Of a stretch of 64,000 nucleotides of DNA, positions 33,828 through 42,319 are shown one piece after another (within the stretch, counting starts at the first letter, position 1; every line of letters starts with the position of its first letter). Source of the stretch: Nocardia ignorata NBRC 108230 (GTDB lineage Bacteria; Actinomycetota; Actinomycetes; Mycobacteriales; Mycobacteriaceae); contig NZ_BDBI01000030.1 in assembly GCF_001612905.1 (NCBI RefSeq), forward strand, positions 1-64,000, written 5' to 3'. Below the pieces are notes generated by a model, which made no database searches, was not told where the DNA came from, and was given only the letters and a program-made list of their open reading frames with translations. Position numbers and translations under genes: made by a program.

Positions 33828-35642
33828 GTGACCGACAACGACCATAATCCGACTTCTCCGCCCTGGCTGCAGAGTCCGTCGGCTGATACGGCCGACGCTG
33901 CGTCCGGTCCCTCCGGGGTGCAGACGGTGCGCGACGACGAGAACGAAGCCGTCGAGGCCGCTGCCGAACCGGCGGCCGAGAGCACCGACAAGCCCGATGA
34001 GCAGCCGCCCGCCGAGGCGGAGGTCGGGATCTCCGAGCAGACCGTCTTCCAACCGGGCGGGTTCGTGCCCGGACCTTTTGCGCAGAACACGTTTTCGGTG
34101 CCCGACCCGTATCAGAGCGGTGGCGCGCACCCGGTGGCGAATGCCCCGGAGCAGCAGCCGTGGCCTGGTCAGCCGGGTCAGTATCCGACGGGTGAGCAGC
34201 CCTATCCCGGTGCGCCGCCGCAGCATCCGGGCCAGGAACCGCAGGCCGGGTTCGATCAGCCGCAGTTTGCCGGACAGCAGTTCCCGGGCCAGGAGCCGCC
34301 GCAGTTCCCGGGACAGGAACCGGTCGCGCCGCAGGGCCCGCAGTCGGAGCCGATCTACAGCTGGGCGCCGCCGCCCCCACCGATGTACCAGCCGCCCATG
34401 CAGGGTGGGATGCCGCCTGGTCCGCCGTCGGGTGAGTTCGGCCAGCCGGGTCAGATGCCGTCCGGGGAATTCGGGCAGCCCGGCCAGATGCCGGGTCAAC
34501 CGCAACCGGGTGAATTCGGTGGACAGCCGATGCAGCCGCAGGGGCAGTTCCCCGGTGGCGCGCCGATGGGCGCGCCCGGCCAGCAGTGGGGCGCACCGCA
34601 GCAGCAGCCGTTCCAGCCGCAGCACATGACGCAGCCCGGGCAGCCGGGTCATTCGGTCAACGACCTGAATCTGCTGAAGCGGGCGCGTAAGTCGCCGCGC
34701 AGCGGGTGGCGCAAGGCTGTGCACAAGGTGTCCGGTGGTGTCATCAATCCGGGTGAGTCGGCGGCCGATGTGGTGCATCGCGACCTCGTCGAGCGGGTGA
34801 ATCAGCCGGTGCGCGGCGACTACCGGATCGCGATCCTGTCGCTCAAGGGTGGTGTCGGTAAGACGACGACCACCGTCGGCCTCGGCTCCACCTTCGCCTC
34901 CCAGCGTGGTGACCGCGTGATCGCCATCGACGCCAACCCCGACCTGGGCACCCTCGCCCACCGGGTGCCGCGCCAGACCCGTTCGACGGTGCGCAACCTG
35001 CTCGAGGACCAGAGCATCACCCGCTACTCGGATGTGCGCGCGCACACCTCGCAGGCGCCGAGCCGGCTGGAAGTGCTTGCGTCCGAGCAGGACCCGGCGG
35101 TGTCGGAGGCGTTCAGCGAGGCCGATTACCGCAAGGCGATCGGCATCCTGCAGTCGTTCTACAACATCATCCTCACCGACTGCGGCACCGGTCTGATGCA
35201 CTCGGCGATGGCCGGTGTGCTGGATATGGCGAGCTCGCTGGTGCTGGTCACCTCGCCCGCGATCGACGGTGCGCGCAGTGCGTCGGCGACGCTGGACTGG
35301 CTCGACCACCACGGTTACTCCAAGCTGGTCGAGCGCACGGTCGTGGTGGTGAACGCGTCGCGGCGCGGCGCCTCGACGGTCGACCTGGACCAGCTGCGCA
35401 AGCTGTTCCTCGACCGCACCCGCGCGGTGCAGGTCGTCCCGTTCGACGACCACCTGGCCGAGGGCGCCGAGATCGACCTCGAACTGGTGAGCAAGCCGAC
35501 CCGGCGCGCCCTGCTGGAGCTGGCCGCGATGGTCGCCGACGATTTCGGCTACCACGGTCAGCAGCAGTTCCAGCCGGGTATGCAGGCCCAGTTCCAGACC
35601 GGGCAGTTCCAGCCGGGCCAGTACCAGCACGGTCAGTTCTGA
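33828..35642 (+). CDS. EspI-like MinD/ParA ATPase with proline/glutamine-rich N-terminus
   Basis: A 604-residue protein. The first ~270 residues are a disordered arm of Pro, Gly and Gln with repeated motifs such as GQPGQMP, GEFGQ and FPGQEP. The C-terminal ~290 residues are a MinD/ParA P-loop ATPase: Walker A LKGGVGKTTTTVGLG, VIAIDANPDLGTLAHRV and ILTDCGTGLMHSAM. The tail again has Gln/Phe repeats (FQPGQ, FQTGQ). This plan matches EspI and related proteins that accompany type VII secretion systems, where EspI tunes secretion to cellular ATP. No other ESX core gene is adjacent; an orphan mycosin is 2 kb away. The GTG follows GGGGGAA. A TAGCGT -10 box lies at 33763-33768. Confidence 0.85.
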   Translation: MTDNDHNPTSPPWLQSPSADTADAASGPSGVQTVRDDENEAVEAAAEPAAESTDKPDEQPPAEAEVGISEQTVFQPGGFVPGPFAQNTFSVPDPYQSGGAHPVANAPEQQPWPGQPGQYPTGEQPYPGAPPQHPGQEPQAGFDQPQFAGQQFPGQEPPQFPGQEPVAPQGPQSEPIYSWAPPPPPMYQPPMQGGMPPGPPSGEFGQPGQMPSGEFGQPGQMPGQPQPGEFGGQPMQPQGQFPGGAPMGAPGQQWGAPQQQPFQPQHMTQPGQPGHSVNDLNLLKRARKSPRSGWRKAVHKVSGGVINPGESAADVVHRDLVERVNQPVRGDYRIAILSLKGGVGKTTTTVGLGSTFASQRGDRVIAIDANPDLGTLAHRVPRQTRSTVRNLLEDQSITRYSDVRAHTSQAPSRLEVLASEQDPAVSEAFSEADYRKAIGILQSFYNIILTDCGTGLMHSAMAGVLDMASSLVLVTSPAIDGARSASATLDWLDHHGYSKLVERTVVVVNASRRGASTVDLDQLRKLFLDRTRAVQVVPFDDHLAEGAEIDLELVSKPTRRALLELAAMVADDFGYHGQQQFQPGMQAQFQTGQFQPGQYQHGQF

Positions 35643-35649
35643 TGTAGTC

Positions 35650-35676
35650 GGCCGGCGTGGCCTCGCCACGTCGGCC
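35650..35676. terminator. hairpin terminator between the EspI-like and LysR genes
   Basis: GGCCGGCGTGGC (35650-35661) and GCCACGTCGGCC (35665-35676) form a 12-bp stem with one G-U pair and a 3-nt loop, 7 bp after the EspI-like stop and about 50 bp from the convergent LysR stop. Confidence 0.8.
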
Positions 35677-35725
35677 GTCGCACCACACAGGCCAGGTCGA
35701 TGCCCGCCTGTCGAGTCGACCGGCC

Positions 35726-36625
35726 TCAGCGAGTCAGCACGTCCGCTGCGGCTGTCTCGAAGGCCGCGAGCACCGTGGCGATCGCCGGACGGCGATGCGC
35801 CTGTGGCCGGGTGACGATCTCGTACACCCGCGCCGCCCGTACCCCGTCGAGCCGTAGCACCGTCAGGTCCGGGTGGGCGACGGCGAATCGTGGCATCAGC
35901 GCGACGCCGTAGCCCGAGGCGACCACGGTCTCGATCACCCGGAACTCGTTGAGCCGCTGGGCGATCCGCGGTCGCACCCCGGTGACGGTGGCGATGGAGT
36001 TGAGCACGTCGTCGACCGGGAAACCGCCGCGCACACTCACCCAGGTCTCATCGGCCAGTTCCTCCGGCCGCACCGAATCACGTTCCGCCAGTGGGTGATC
36101 CGCCGCGACGACCACGTCGATCGGTTCGCGCATGAGTACCCGCGCGGCGAGTCGTGGCCCGGCCAGCGAGGGCGCGCGTTCGTCGCGGTGAGTGAGCACG
36201 ATGTCGTAGTCGGCGAGCAGCTTCCACGCTTCGCTCGGCGGCAGATCCTCGTCGCCCGCGACGAGTTCCACACCGCTGTCGACGAGCGCGGTGAGCACCG
36301 GCGGTAGCAGCAGGGCGGCACCGGACGGGAACGACGCCACCCGCACCTGACCACGCGGCGACCCGCGATAGTGCGCCATCTCCGCCACGGCCCTCTCCAT
36401 GGCGGCGAGCACGTCGTCCGCGCGGAGCACGAGAGCCTGCCCGGCGTCGGTGAGCCGCACCCGCCTGCCGTCCGGCTCGAGCAGGGCGACGCCCGCTTCC
36501 CTGGCGAGCACCTTCAATTGCTGCGACACCGCAGAGGGTGTCATCGACAGCGCCTCGGCCACCGCGGCGACGGTGCCGCGTTCGGCGAGTTCCCGCAGAA
36601 TCCGCAACCGGTCGACCGAGAACAT
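35726..36625 (-). CDS. LysR-family transcription regulator
   Basis: A 299-residue LysR regulator. The N-terminal winged helix is LRILRELAERGTVAAVAEAL followed by SMTPSAVSQQLKVLAREAG, and the effector-binding type 2 periplasmic-like domain occupies residues ~90-290 (VRVASFPSGAALLLPPVL; GYGVALMPRFAV). It is divergent from the EamA exporter at 36698, the usual arrangement of a LysR regulator and its transporter target. A perfect inverted repeat covers its start codon, arguing for autoregulation. The effector is unknown. Confidence 0.92.
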   Translation of the reverse strand: MFSVDRLRILRELAERGTVAAVAEALSMTPSAVSQQLKVLAREAGVALLEPDGRRVRLTDAGQALVLRADDVLAAMERAVAEMAHYRGSPRGQVRVASFPSGAALLLPPVLTALVDSGVELVAGDEDLPPSEAWKLLADYDIVLTHRDERAPSLAGPRLAARVLMREPIDVVVAADHPLAERDSVRPEELADETWVSVRGGFPVDDVLNSIATVTGVRPRIAQRLNEFRVIETVVASGYGVALMPRFAVAHPDLTVLRLDGVRAARVYEIVTRPQAHRRPAIATVLAAFETAAADVLTR

Positions 36626-36642
36626 GAAGTAAATCTACTTCA
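36625..36642. promoter_or_regulatory. LysR-type operator overlapping the regulator's start codon
   Basis: TGAAGTAAATCTACTTCA is a perfect inverted repeat with 7-bp arms and a 4-bp AT-rich centre. It begins at the last base of the minus-strand ATG and lies 56 bp upstream of the EamA start, so binding could block LysR transcription or translation and activate the transporter. Confidence 0.65.
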
Positions 36643-36697
36643 TTCATCCACTTTAATTCGATTGTCCTGATGATTAGCCGACCGCACGATAGACCAT

Positions 36698-37687
36698 GTG
36701 ACCACCCGTGACCGCCTGCTCGGCCTGACCGTCGTCGTCCTGTGGGGCCTGAACTTCCTGGCCATCCGCATCGGCCTCGACCACTTCCCGCCGTTCTTCT
36801 TCGCCGCCCTCCGCTTCGCCGTCATCGCGCTGCCGGTGCTCGTGTTCATTCCGCGCCCGGCTGTACCGACGCGCTGGCTGCTGCTCTACGGCGCCGGTTT
36901 CGGCATCGCGCAGTTCGCGTTCCTGTTCACCGCCATGCACCTCGGCATGCCGACCGGCCTGGCCTCACTGGTCCTGCAGTCGTCGGCGCCGTTCACCGTC
37001 GTGCTCGGCGCGGTGCTGCTGCGCGAACGGTTGCGGCCGGTACAGATCGCGGGACTGGTGGTCGCCGTGCTCGGGATGACGATCATCGGTGCCGACCGCA
37101 TGGCCCATGCCACCCTGCTCCCGGTCCTGCTCACGCTCGCGGGCGGCCTCGGTTGGGCCTTCGGCAATATCGGCGCCCGCAAGGCAGGCGCCGACTCCCC
37201 CGGCTTCGACCCGTTGCATCTGACGTTGTGGATGTCGGTGGTCCCGGTGCTGCCGCTGCTCGCCCTGTCGATGGCCGTCGAGGGTCCGACGGCCGGTTTC
37301 GCGGCACTCGGCTCGGCCTTCGCCACCGAAACCGGGCCGCCCGCGCTGATCGCCGTCGCCTACATCGCGATCCTCGCCACCGTCTGTGGTTCCGGGCTGT
37401 GGACGTACCTGATGAGCCGCTACCCGGCCGGTACCGTGGCCCCGCTGTCGCTGCTCGTCCCGGTCGTCGGCATCGCCGCAGCGTGGCTGGTGCTGGACGA
37501 ACAGCCCACGGCCGCAGCCCTTTTCGGTGGCGTGATCGTCATCGCGGGGGCCTTCGCGGCGACCACCGCCAAGGCCCTTCCGGTTTCGACGCCGACCACC
37601 GAACCGGCACCTGTCCCGGCCGATGCCGCGGTTGGTCAGTCCCTGCGTCCGCCGAGCGCACGCACGATCGGGAACGAGGCGAGATAA
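36698..37687 (+). CDS. EamA/DMT-family exporter
   Basis: A 329-residue inner-membrane protein with ten predicted helices in two EamA repeats (GLTVVVLWGLNFLAIRIGL at the start, LPVLLTLAGGLGWAFGNIG opening the second half). Family members export amino acids, purines or drugs; the substrate is not readable here. It begins at a GTG; the preceding ATG runs straight into a stop. Likely controlled by the divergent LysR. The last 52 bp overlap the 3' end of the convergent mycosin gene. Confidence 0.88.
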   Translation: MTTRDRLLGLTVVVLWGLNFLAIRIGLDHFPPFFFAALRFAVIALPVLVFIPRPAVPTRWLLLYGAGFGIAQFAFLFTAMHLGMPTGLASLVLQSSAPFTVVLGAVLLRERLRPVQIAGLVVAVLGMTIIGADRMAHATLLPVLLTLAGGLGWAFGNIGARKAGADSPGFDPLHLTLWMSVVPVLPLLALSMAVEGPTAGFAALGSAFATETGPPALIAVAYIAILATVCGSGLWTYLMSRYPAGTVAPLSLLVPVVGIAAAWLVLDEQPTAAALFGGVIVIAGAFAATTAKALPVSTPTTEPAPVPADAAVGQSLRPPSARTIGNEAR

Positions 37688-39072
37688 CCGAGCACACACA
37701 GCACCACCACGACGCCCAACCCGATCAACGCCACATTCCGCGCGGTGTTGTCGGGCGCGGGCGGAGTGGGCGGCACGGCCAGCTGCACCTGGCGCCCCTC
37801 CGCGCTCGACGGCTTCTTCACCAGCGGTGTCGTCGTGTCGACATCGTGGGTGAGCGCGGCGACGGGGTCGATGGTGCCGAACCCGCCGTAGGGGTTCCAG
37901 CCCTCCGGGGTGGAGTGGGTGGTCGCCTGGATGCGATGGATCACCTGGGCGGCGGTGAGGTGCGGGAACCGGGCTCGCACCAGCGCCGCCACCCCGGCGA
38001 CATACGGTGCGGCGAACGAGGTGCCCGCGATATTGCTGTCGCCCTGGTTGGTGACAGTCGCGTACGCGAGCCCACCGCTGTTGGGATCCAGCGACACGAT
38101 CTGCTCACCGGGCGCCGACACCCCCACCCACGGGCCGGGCACGGTGAACGACGAGGGCTGTCCGTTGAGGTCGACCGACCCGACCGAGAGCACGTATTCG
38201 TCGTACCAGGCGGGAGTCACGGCGGTAGCCAGCGAATCCCACGGATCGGCACCAGGTTTGAGCGGGTTGATCCCCGGATTACCGGTGCAGGCCTTGTTGT
38301 CGCTGTTGCCGGCCGAGGCGATGATGACCGCGTCCTTCACCGTGGCCGCGTACGCGACGGCCGCACCGAGCTTGCGATCGTTCATCGTCGGTGAGCCGCA
38401 AGCGACTTCGGAGATGTTGATGACGGTCGCGCCCATGTTGGCCGCGTGCACCACGGCCTCCGACAGGCTCGACACATTGCCGACGCCGCCGCCGTTCTTG
38501 GGGTCGTTCGGGTCGACCTCGCGGCCCTTGGGCCGGTACGCGCTGGACGACTGCCTGATCCCGATGATCTGCGCCTCCGGTGCGACACCGGAGAAACCGT
38601 CCGTCGAGGACGGTTGACCGGCGATGATGCCCGCCACGAAGGTGCCGTGGGCGTCGCAGTCGACGGTGCCGTCGCTGTCGGCGACGTAGTCACCGCCGCC
38701 GATGATGTTCGGCAACCGGGGATGGCGGGCGACGCCGGTGTCGATCACCGCGACGGTCTGCCCCGCGCCACGGCTGAACTGCCAGGCCGGTTCGAGACCG
38801 AGGAATTTCTGGGCCGGTGGGGTGGAGGTGGACGGGCTGGTCCGCGTGCTCGTGCACGGGTTCGCCGCTTCGACCTCGGTGTACGGCTTGGGCGCCCCGT
38901 CGCCCGGCAGGGCCGAGGCGTCGATGGCGGGCGGCCGGGCCGCGGCGGCGGTCGGCGTGCCGATGCTCACCGAACAGCCGACGATCCCCGCGACGAGAAC
39001 AACCCGTGTGACTACGTTGTGCGCCCGCCGGCGCCCCCACCAATTCCCACGCACTGCGGCATTGTCGCACAT
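37636..39072 (-). CDS. mycP: type VII secretion-associated serine protease (mycosin)
   Basis: A 478-residue subtilisin-like protease. An N-terminal hydrophobic signal (VTRVVLVAGIVGCSVSIG) leads to the S8 fold with Asp111 (VAVIDTGVA), His142 (DCDAHGTFVAGI) and the nucleophile Ser in AGTSFAAPYVAGVA; the oxyanion Asn is in SAGNSDN. One C-terminal transmembrane helix (NVALIGLGVVVVLCVLGYL) anchors it outside the membrane. Mycosins are essential membrane parts of ESX secretion systems. No EccB/C/D/E, EsxA/B, PE or PPE gene is adjacent. I chose the ATG at 39072 (AGGTGG 3 nt upstream); other starts to 39189 are possible. Tail-to-tail overlap with the EamA gene. Confidence 0.9.
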   Translation of the reverse strand: MCDNAAVRGNWWGRRRAHNVVTRVVLVAGIVGCSVSIGTPTAAAARPPAIDASALPGDGAPKPYTEVEAANPCTSTRTSPSTSTPPAQKFLGLEPAWQFSRGAGQTVAVIDTGVARHPRLPNIIGGGDYVADSDGTVDCDAHGTFVAGIIAGQPSSTDGFSGVAPEAQIIGIRQSSSAYRPKGREVDPNDPKNGGGVGNVSSLSEAVVHAANMGATVINISEVACGSPTMNDRKLGAAVAYAATVKDAVIIASAGNSDNKACTGNPGINPLKPGADPWDSLATAVTPAWYDEYVLSVGSVDLNGQPSSFTVPGPWVGVSAPGEQIVSLDPNSGGLAYATVTNQGDSNIAGTSFAAPYVAGVAALVRARFPHLTAAQVIHRIQATTHSTPEGWNPYGGFGTIDPVAALTHDVDTTTPLVKKPSSAEGRQVQLAVPPTPPAPDNTARNVALIGLGVVVVLCVLGYLASFPIVRALGGRRD

Positions 39073-39272
39073 CCGCCACCTACCCGGTTCGCCGGTGAAC
39101 GGCCGGACCCGATTGCCGAATCGCCGCCGCGACCGGCCGTTGGTCGCTAGCATGTGACCGGTCGGTTTCGAGCTCGGCGAACTGCGCACAGGTCGATATA
39201 GCCAGGTCTTCGCCGCGCTCTAGAGTGGTGGCAAATAGCAGGCAATACTCGAGCAAGGCAGCTGAACAGCGT

Positions 39273-41015
39273 ATGGCGGAACAGCGGTGGCCCGTATCGC
39301 GCAGGAATTTTCTGCACGGCACGGTCGCAGCGGGGGTGGTAGCGGCGGGGGCCGTGACAGGAGTGCCCGCGAAGGCCGCTCCACCCGGACGCCGGGTCGC
39401 GGTGCTCGGCGGTGGTGTGGCCGGGTTGACGGCGGCGCACGAACTCGCCGAGCGCGGCTTCGAAGTGGCGGTCTACGAGGCGCGGGCGCTCGGCGGCAAG
39501 GCGCGCAGCATCGCTGTTCCCGGCACCGGGCGCGACGGCCGCCCCGACCTGCCCGGTGAGCACGGTTTCCGCTTCTTCCCCGGCTTCTACCGGAACCTGC
39601 CCGACACGATGCGCCGAATCCCGGTGCGCGGCAACGCCGATGGGGTGTGGAACAACCTGATCGCCGTGCCCGAGGCGCGGTTCTCCCGGCGCGGCGGCGA
39701 CGACATCTCGCTCGCCCTGCCCGGCACGGGCCTGCCCGTGACCACCGCTGACGCGGTCCGCGAAACCCTCACCGCCACGATCACCACCACCTCGAAAATG
39801 CCCGCCGACGAGGCCGCGTATTTCGCCAACCGGCTACTGGTGTTCAACAGCAGCTGCCAGGCCCGCCGATTCGGGCAATGGGAGCACACCTCGTGGCGTG
39901 ATTTCGTGCAGGGGCACACGCGCTCGCACGAGTTCCGCGCCATCGTGGCCCGCACGCTCACCAGCATCATGGTGGCCGCCAAGGAAGACCTGGCCAGCAC
40001 GAGAACCATCGGCAGCATGGGTGAGCAGTTCCTCGGCAACCCGCTGGGCATCGGCAACGACGGCGGGCTCGACCGGGTGCTCAACAACGCGACCAATACC
40101 GCCTGGATCGACCCGTGGGTGGCGCATCTGCGCGGGCTCGGTGTGCGTTTCGAGCTGGACGCGCGAGTGGAGGAGCTCGTCGTGCGTGATCGGCGTATCG
40201 CCGCCGCGCGGGTGGCGGGGGTCGGCGAGGTCGACGCCGACTACTTCGTGGTCGCGATGCCCGTCGAACACGCGCGGACCCTGTGGTCGGCCGACGTGCT
40301 GGAGCTGGCGCCGCAGTACGCGGCGATGGACCGGCTGCACGTCGATTGGATGAACGGCATACAGATCTATTTCCGGGCGCCGCTGCGTATCTCACGTGGT
40401 CACGCGGCATACGTGGATTCGCCGTGGTCGCTCACCTCGATCAGCCAGAACCAGTTGTGGACGCGCAAGCTGCCCACCTTCGGCGACGGCTCGGTGGCCG
40501 ACTGCCTGTCGGTCGACATCTCCGATTGGCACACCCCCGGCATCCTCTACGGCAAACCGGCCACCGACTGCACGCACGAGGAGATCTTCCGCGAGGTGTG
40601 GGCGCAGCTGAGCGAACACCTCAACGATCGCGAACAGCTGTTGCGTCCCGCCGAGGTGCATTCGTGGTTCCTCGATCCGGGAATCTCCTGGCAGGGCGGC
40701 CGCAATGCCAATGCCGACCCGCTGCTCATCAACACCGCCGGTTCCTGGGACCACCGCCCCGAACCGCACGGCCCCATCGAAAACCTTTTCCTCGCAGGTG
40801 ATTACGTGCGCACCGATGTGGACCTGGCGACGATGGAGGGCGCCAACGAGTCCGCCCGCGCGGCCGTGAACGCCCTGCTCGACGTAGCCGGTTCGGCGGC
40901 GCCGCGCTGCGAGGTGTTCCACCTGCGCCGCACGCCCGGCCTCGAACCGCTGCGCGTGATCGATGCCGACCGCTACGCCAAGGGCCTGCCCAACCTGTTC
41001 GACGTGCCACTGTGA
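39273..41015 (+). CDS. Tat-exported FAD-dependent amine oxidase/phytoene desaturase-like oxidoreductase
   Basis: A 580-residue flavoprotein. The Tat signal SRRNFLHGTVAAGVVAAGA ends near PAKAAP. The FAD-binding motif is VAVLGGGVAGLTAAHELAERG with the GG doublet EARALGGKARS, and the C-terminal FAD contact is NLFLAGDYVRTDVDLATMEG, as in phytoene desaturase, HpnE (hydroxysqualene dehydroxylase) and amine oxidases. The substrate is unclear; similar exported proteins are widespread in actinobacteria. A TAGAGT -10 box at 39221-39226 puts the transcript start near 39233, excluding the GTG at 39225 and favouring the ATG at 39273, which also gives a normal Tat n-region. Confidence 0.83.
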   Translation: MAEQRWPVSRRNFLHGTVAAGVVAAGAVTGVPAKAAPPGRRVAVLGGGVAGLTAAHELAERGFEVAVYEARALGGKARSIAVPGTGRDGRPDLPGEHGFRFFPGFYRNLPDTMRRIPVRGNADGVWNNLIAVPEARFSRRGGDDISLALPGTGLPVTTADAVRETLTATITTTSKMPADEAAYFANRLLVFNSSCQARRFGQWEHTSWRDFVQGHTRSHEFRAIVARTLTSIMVAAKEDLASTRTIGSMGEQFLGNPLGIGNDGGLDRVLNNATNTAWIDPWVAHLRGLGVRFELDARVEELVVRDRRIAAARVAGVGEVDADYFVVAMPVEHARTLWSADVLELAPQYAAMDRLHVDWMNGIQIYFRAPLRISRGHAAYVDSPWSLTSISQNQLWTRKLPTFGDGSVADCLSVDISDWHTPGILYGKPATDCTHEEIFREVWAQLSEHLNDREQLLRPAEVHSWFLDPGISWQGGRNANADPLLINTAGSWDHRPEPHGPIENLFLAGDYVRTDVDLATMEGANESARAAVNALLDVAGSAAPRCEVFHLRRTPGLEPLRVIDADRYAKGLPNLFDVPL

Positions 41016-41071
41016 ACGCGACCGGACGCAGCTCACACCGCTCCCGAAAGTCAGCCGTAACACCGCGCACA

Positions 41072-41077
41072 TAGACT
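41072..41077 (+). promoter_or_regulatory. -10 box (TAGACT) for murT-gatD
   Basis: TAGACT fits TANNNT and ends 6 nt before the GTG start of murT, consistent with a leaderless murT-gatD transcript. Confidence 0.5.
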
Positions 41078-41083
41078 CGCGTC

Positions 41084-42319
41084 GTGGCAGACATCTCGGT
41101 GCGTGGGCGCCTGGCCTTGCGAGCGGCGGCGGCAGCGTCGTGGGCTTCGCAGAAGGCGGGCCGCGGCAAGGGTTCGATGATCGGCGGCCTGATCGCGCTG
41201 AAAATCGATCCGACGATCATGACTCAACTGGGTCGCGACCGCCGGACGGTGCTCATCACCGGCACCAACGGCAAATCGACGACAACCAGGATGACCACGG
41301 CCGCGCTCGGCAGCCTCGGTCAGGTCGCCACCCAGGCCGACGGCGCCAATATGGACGCGGGCATCGTCGCGGCGCTCAGCCAGCACCCCGGGGTGGCACT
41401 GGCCGCGATCGAGGTCGACGAGCTGCATCTGCCGCACGTATGTGACGCGCTCGACCCCGCCGCCGTCGTGCTGCTGAACCTCAGCCGCGACCAGCTGGAC
41501 CGGGTCGGCGAGATCAACATGATCGAACGCAAACTGCGTGCCGGGCTGCAACGTCATCCCGATGCCGTGGTGATCGCCAACTGCGACGACGTGCTCGTCG
41601 CGTCCATCGCCTACGACCACCCCAATGTGGTGTGGGTCGCCGCGGGCAGCGGCTGGGCCGTCGACGCGACCAGTTGCCCGCGCAGCGGTGAACCCATCGT
41701 CTGGGAGGGTGAGAACTGGCGTTCCACCGGCACCGATTTCCATCGCCCGCAGCCGGATTGGTGGCTCGACGGCGAACAGCTGTGCGGTCCCGACGGTTTC
41801 CGTGCTCCTCTGCACCTTGCCCTGCCCGGCCGGGCCAATCGCGGGAACGCGGCCCAGGCCGTTGCCGCCGCCGTGGCACTCGGCGCCGATGCGACCAAGG
41901 CCACCGATGCCACCGCAACGGTGCGTGAGATCGCGGGCCGCTACCGCACCGTCACCGTCGGCGAACACGACGCGCGGCTGCTGCTAGCCAAGAACCCGGC
42001 GGGGTGGCAGGAGGCGCTGTCGATGATCGAGCCGTCCTCGGCCGGGCTGGTGATCGCCGTGAACGGGCAGGTGCCCGACGGTGAGGACCTGTCGTGGCTG
42101 TGGGATGTGCGGTTCGAACACTTCGAAGGGGTACAGGTGGTCGCCTCCGGTGAGCGGGCCACCGACCTGGCCGTCCGCCTGACTTATGCCGGCGTGGAGC
42201 ACACGCTGGTGCCCGATCCGGTGCGCGCCATCGCGTCGTGCCCCGCCGGGCATGTCGAGGTGCTGGCCAACTACACCGCGTTCCGCGATCTGAATCGTGA
42301 TCTGGAGGCCCGCAAATGA
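41084..42319 (+). CDS. murT: lipid II isoglutaminyl synthase, Mur-ligase-like subunit
   Basis: A 411-residue Mur-ligase-fold protein that, with GatD, amidates the alpha-carboxyl of D-Glu in lipid II to D-isoglutamine. The P-loop is LITGTNGKSTTTRM, the Mur-type helix region is LNLSRDQLDRVGEINM, and DUF1727 at the C-terminus (residues ~300-411; KNPAGWQEALSMIEP) contacts GatD. The stretch that carries a four-cysteine zinc ribbon in firmicute MurT is present but keeps only one Cys (SCPRSGEP; WRSTGTDF). Overlaps gatD by 4 bp (ATGA). Same position as Rv3712. Confidence 0.95.
   Translation: MADISVRGRLALRAAAAASWASQKAGRGKGSMIGGLIALKIDPTIMTQLGRDRRTVLITGTNGKSTTTRMTTAALGSLGQVATQADGANMDAGIVAALSQHPGVALAAIEVDELHLPHVCDALDPAAVVLLNLSRDQLDRVGEINMIERKLRAGLQRHPDAVVIANCDDVLVASIAYDHPNVVWVAAGSGWAVDATSCPRSGEPIVWEGENWRSTGTDFHRPQPDWWLDGEQLCGPDGFRAPLHLALPGRANRGNAAQAVAAAVALGADATKATDATATVREIAGRYRTVTVGEHDARLLLAKNPAGWQEALSMIEPSSAGLVIAVNGQVPDGEDLSWLWDVRFEHFEGVQVVASGERATDLAVRLTYAGVEHTLVPDPVRAIASCPAGHVEVLANYTAFRDLNRDLEARK

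Noticed and set aside
34140..34660. Repetitive DNA in the EspI-like gene considered as a tandem repeat or CRISPR-like array
   Set aside because: The repetition is of short, imperfect codons for Gly-Gln-Pro motifs with no uniform repeat or spacer length; it is a coding low-complexity region.
33762..35669. 635-codon minus-strand frame opposite the EspI-like gene
   Set aside because: Arg/Leu-rich shadow of the Pro/Gln repeats; no recognisable motif, and it would overlap the terminator hairpin.
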